Assembly: GCA_900553775.1 (NCBI GenBank)
Contig: USEZ01000095.1
Span: forward strand, 1-7,386
Direction of reading: 5' to 3'
DNA length: 7,386 nucleotides
Source: an uncultured Slackia sp.
GTDB lineage: Bacteria > Actinomycetota > Coriobacteriia > Coriobacteriales > Eggerthellaceae
Position numbers and translations under genes: made by a program. Positions 5,325 through 7,386 of this stretch are shown piece by piece (position 1 is the stretch's first letter; every line of letters starts with the position of its first letter). Below the pieces are notes generated by a model that worked only from the letters and a program-made list of their open reading frames with translations, did no database searches and was not told the DNA's origin.

Positions 5325-6628
5325 TGGCCGGGAAGCAAAGCGACCTCAAACGCGCGTTTACCGAAGACGGCGCGCTGAAAACGCACGTGGGCGGCCAGGC
5401 GTTGATCGAGGGCGTCATGATGCGCGGCAAATACAACTGGGCCGCCGCCGTGCGCGAGCCTGCCGGCTCCATCTACGTAGAAGAGCACGACCTCGCAAGC
5501 GGCAAGGCGAAAAACGGCTGGCTGTACTGGCCTATCGTGCGCGGATGCCGTGCGTTCGTGGAAAGCCTCGTGCTGGGCTACAAGGCCCTCGAAGTGGCGG
5601 CGCTCCATGCGTTTTCCGATGCGCCCGAAAGCGAAGACGGCCGTGCCGCAGGCGGCGAGGACGCGCCGTGCGGCGATGAGGCCTGTCCCGCGGATTCGAA
5701 AGCCGCCCGCTCGGCCGCCTGCGGCGCGCAAGGCGATCCTGCGCAGGAGCGCTCGTTTTCCTGGAAAGACGATTTCGGCCGTCCCGATGTCGCGATCGAC
5801 GCCCTGGGTGCCCAGACCGCGCTCGAGCCGGTCGCGCCCGGCGCCGAATCGCTGCAGGACGCGGCAGCGCGAACGGCGCAGGGCGATGCCGATCCGTCTG
5901 CGAAGCGCGCTTGCGCCTCCGATGCCGAAGGCGACGATTCCTTCGAATTCGGCAAGAAGGAGATGGCGTTTTCCATGGTGCTCGGCCTGGTGCTCGGCGT
6001 GGCGCTGTTCATCGTGGCGCCCGCCTTCATCGCCAACCTGCTCGTAGGCGAATACGACGGTAACACGCTGGCGTGGAATATCGTCGACGGCATCGTGCGC
6101 GTGGCCATCTTCGTGTTCTATATCTGGCTGATCGGCCGCATGGAGGATATCAAGCGCATGTTCGGCTATCACGGAGCCGAGCATAAAACAATCCATTGCT
6201 TCGAGCACGGCTTGCCGCTCACGCCCGAAAACGCCCGCAGCTTCCCGCGCTTGCACGTACGCTGCGGCACGGCGTTTCTGATTATGGTGATGGTCATCGC
6301 CATCCTGGTGTATACCGTCACGCCGCTCAATGCGCTGATCGCGGCCTGGGGCGTGCCGGACGGACCTGCGAAGCTTGCGCTGGTCATCGCGGTGCGCATC
6401 CTGCTCATGCCGCTGATCGCGGGCATCAGCTACGAGATCACGGTGAAATGGGCGGGCAGCCATCCTGAAAACCCACTGGTCAAGGTTATTTTGTGGCCCG
6501 GCATGCAGATGCAGAAGCTCACCACGCGCGAGCCCGACGACGGCCAGATCGAATGCGCGATCGCCGCCATGAAGAAGGTGCTCGAACGAGAAGAGGCCGA
6601 AGGGGCGAAAGCCATCCAGGGCGCATAG
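5324..6628 (+). CDS. DUF1385 (YqhQ-type) membrane protein with a long insertion
   Basis: A 434-residue protein of the DUF1385/YqhQ family, whose function is not established. Family motifs are GGQALIEGVMMRGK (23-36), GYHGAEHKTIHCFE (281-294), HVRCGTAFL (311-319) and WPGMQMQKLTTREPDDGQIE (391-410). About four membrane segments are visible, near 214-241, 257-271, 314-341 and 350-372. Relatives are usually about 300-330 residues. The extra length is a low-complexity, Ala/Asp/Glu-rich stretch (about 97-209) between the N-terminal part and the first membrane segment, containing four cysteines (116, 121, 133, 197). GTG 5324 is the only plausible start before the first motif. It shares its G with the thyX stop codon and has no clear ribosome binding site, so translation is probably coupled to thyX. 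The pairing may be positional, not functional. Confidence 0.88.
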   Translation: MAGKQSDLKRAFTEDGALKTHVGGQALIEGVMMRGKYNWAAAVREPAGSIYVEEHDLASGKAKNGWLYWPIVRGCRAFVESLVLGYKALEVAALHAFSDAPESEDGRAAGGEDAPCGDEACPADSKAARSAACGAQGDPAQERSFSWKDDFGRPDVAIDALGAQTALEPVAPGAESLQDAAARTAQGDADPSAKRACASDAEGDDSFEFGKKEMAFSMVLGLVLGVALFIVAPAFIANLLVGEYDGNTLAWNIVDGIVRVAIFVFYIWLIGRMEDIKRMFGYHGAEHKTIHCFEHGLPLTPENARSFPRLHVRCGTAFLIMVMVIAILVYTVTPLNALIAAWGVPDGPAKLALVIAVRILLMPLIAGISYEITVKWAGSHPENPLVKVILWPGMQMQKLTTREPDDGQIECAIAAMKKVLEREEAEGAKAIQGA

Positions 6629-6809
6629 CGCATCGCGCATGCGGCGAAAAAGGCGCGCGGTCGAGAAGCGGCGCGGGTCGCTGCGTCTGTCGCAGGGGCC
6701 GTGCCGCGCGCTGCGGGGCAACGCAGGGCCGCGCCCTGCTTCGCGACGGCAACGGGCGCTTTTCCCGATTGCGCGCGTTGCATGCCGCACGGGCGTCCGT
6801 GCGCATAAG
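6629..6809 (+). other. Non-coding 3' region after the DUF1385 gene
   Basis: I see no supportable gene in these 181 nt. A perfect 7-bp hairpin, GCAGGGC (6723-6729), loop CGC, GCCCTGC (6733-6739), lies within it. Open frames here are Arg-rich and lack ribosome binding sites. Confidence 0.5.
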
Positions 6810-6853
6810 GAAACCCCCTCAGGCCGTGTGTCGCATCGGCTTGAGGGGGTTTC
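6810..6853. terminator. Strong, probably bidirectional intrinsic terminator
   Basis: Arms GAAACCCCCTCA (6810-6821) and TGAGGGGGTTTC (6842-6853) are perfect over 12 bp. The stem continues inward with a G-U pair and GCCG/CGGC for about 17 bp in all, leaving a 10-nt loop. The + strand ends in GGGGGTTTC; read on the - strand the stem is followed by CTTAT. It closes the thyX-DUF1385 unit and could also stop transcription coming from the right. Confidence 0.75.
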
Positions 6854-6856
6854 GTG

Positions 6857-6882
6857 AAAACCGGGGACGGACCCGTGGTTTT
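6857..6882. repeat. REP-like palindrome with GGGGACGGACCC core
   Basis: AAAACC (6857-6862) pairs with GGTTTT (6877-6882). Inside, GGG (6864-6866) pairs with CCC (6872-6874) around an ACGGA loop, with a G bulge at 6875. The imperfect palindrome with a bulge and a GGGGACGGACCC core resembles the dispersed REP-type elements linked to IS200-like (RAYT) transposases. Only one copy lies in this window, so repetition cannot be shown here. Confidence 0.4.
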
Positions 6883-7050
6883 AAGGAGGCGTTCGAGCGA
6901 ATCGGCATCGGCCGAAAGGCGGCGCCTTTCGAACCCGCGGGAAGAACCCGGGCCGCGAACGTATGCCGAAGCGCGGATGCCCGGCTGCGGGCGGCCGTGC
7001 TTTTCGCGGCGGCGTTCGTCTTCGCGTGGCTTTCACTATAGACGCTTCTC
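6883..7050 (+). other. Non-coding GC-rich stretch with an 8-bp hairpin (6913-6931)
   Basis: CGAAAGGC (6913-6920), loop GGC, GCCTTTCG (6924-6931) is a perfect hairpin. An AAGGAGG (6883-6889) lies upstream but has no start codon at usable distance. I see no gene here. Confidence 0.45.
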
Positions 7051-7130
7051 GATTGATATCAATATCTAAAAAACTGATAGACAATATAATGAATTTCGAT
7101 AATGCTCCTGATGGAAATTGATAGTACAGT
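7051..7130. promoter_or_regulatory. AT-rich island with palindromes, TATAAT and regularly spaced GATA motifs
   Basis: By my count 22 of these 80 bases are G or C, against a GC-rich window. It holds the perfect palindrome ATTGATATCAAT (7052-7063), the overlapping GATAT-CA-ATATC (7055-7066), a perfect TATAAT (7085-7090), and GATA at 7055, 7076, 7098 and 7120. No good -35 matches the TATAAT; on the - strand TTGTCT (7079-7084) is 17 nt from TGATAT. It reads as a promoter/operator region, possibly for a gene right of the window. Confidence 0.5.
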
Positions 7131-7217
7131 TTTCCCGCCGATGGCCACTCGCGGCGGATACCATCTGCTCGCCGCGGAGCATACGTTTCGTTCGCGTGAC
7201 GATCGCTGTCGAATGCA

Positions 7218-7254
7218 CGATGCCCGCGGCAGTCGCCGTCGGCCGCGGGCATCG
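7218..7254. other. Perfect 13-bp inverted repeat hairpin
   Basis: CGATGCCCGCGGC (7218-7230) and GCCGCGGGCATCG (7242-7254) are perfect arms around an 11-nt loop. There is no T-run on either side, so it is not a typical intrinsic terminator. It could be an mRNA leader structure for a gene beyond the window, or a protein site. Confidence 0.55.
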
Positions 7255-7386
7255 CTCGCATGACGCTTTCTGCGAGCCGTCCGCCGCGTACCCTCGCGCC
7301 GTCTGCCGCGCATTGCGCGGCGTCTGCGGCGGCCGATGGGGCGCAGGCCGCGCATGCGCGCAGGGCCGGTGCCTGCGGCGGGAAAA
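7255..7386. other. Right-end sequence without a recognisable gene
   Basis: A perfect 7-bp hairpin, GCCGCGC (7305-7311), loop ATT, GCGCGGC (7315-7321), is visible. The open frames reaching the edge are Arg/Pro/Ala-rich and lack a ribosome binding site. I see no domain. Confidence 0.4.

Noticed and set aside
5069..6790. A 573-codon open frame on the - strand opposite thyX and DUF1385
   Set aside because: Arg/His-rich composition without motifs, opposite two well-supported genes and across their boundary.
6883..6900. Strong AAGGAGG ribosome-binding-like motif
   Set aside because: No ATG, GTG or TTG lies at usable distance downstream, so it does not define a gene.
6881..7261. A 126-codon open frame on the - strand through the AT-rich island
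   Set aside because: Composition follows local base content, no ribosome binding site or domain; more likely a regulatory region read as protein.
7111..7263. A 50-codon open frame starting at ATG 7111 on the + strand
   Set aside because: No ribosome binding site, Arg-rich second half, runs through the 13-bp hairpin and has no recognisable features.
1..7386. CRISPR array, insertion sequence, phage or toxin-antitoxin module
   Set aside because: No regular repeat-spacer pattern, transposase, integrase or such gene pair is visible on either strand.

Overview
The window is GC-rich apart from one AT-rich island of about 80 bp near the right end. All recognised genes are on the + strand. Gene content suggests a Gram-positive anaerobe, most likely of class Coriobacteriia (Eggerthellaceae-like): tandem FeoA proteins, a FeoB followed by a short cysteine-rich single-pass protein instead of FeoC, a MntR-sized DtxR-family regulator, a flavin-dependent thymidylate synthase with a C-terminal cysteine cluster, and a DUF1385/YqhQ protein. 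The taxon is inferred from gene content and composition; no rRNA or other marker is present.

Left two thirds (1-4562): a ferrous-iron uptake and iron-sensing locus. It runs feoA1 (19-399), feoA2 (605-850), feoB (1005-3236), a FeoB-associated Cys-rich membrane protein (3531-3737), a second small single-pass protein with a CxxC-x5-CxC tail (3869-4063), and a DtxR-family metalloregulator (4056-4490) whose start overlaps the end of the second small gene by 8 nt. The genes do not form one tight operon. A hairpin plus T-run lies between feoA2 and feoB, followed directly by a DtxR/IdeR-like palindrome (TTACCT-T-AGGTAA, 978-990) just before the feoB ribosome binding site. The two small-protein genes have their own candidate -10 elements, and an intrinsic terminator closes the regulator. 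The likely logic is that the regulator, with Fe2+ or Mn2+ bound, represses feoB. FeoA proteins assist the FeoB permease, and the Cys-rich tails could handle iron or redox at the membrane. This regulatory circuit is inference from position and motif.

Right third (4563-6853): thyX (4644-5324), with its own -10 element and a good ribosome binding site, then a DUF1385 gene (5324-6628) whose GTG start shares one base with the thyX stop codon. The DUF1385 protein carries an Ala/Asp/Glu-rich insertion of about 113 residues before its first membrane segment. A strong, probably bidirectional terminator (6810-6853) ends this block.

Right end (6854-7386): I see no convincing gene. It holds a REP-like palindrome (6857-6882), several perfect hairpins, and an AT-rich island (7051-7130) with overlapping ATTGATATCAAT-type palindromes, a TATAAT, and four GATA tetramers 21-22 bp apart. 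It looks like a regulatory region for a gene outside the window. The strongest candidates for undescribed biology are the small Cys-tail protein coupled to the regulator, the operator arrangement at feoB, and this AT-rich array.
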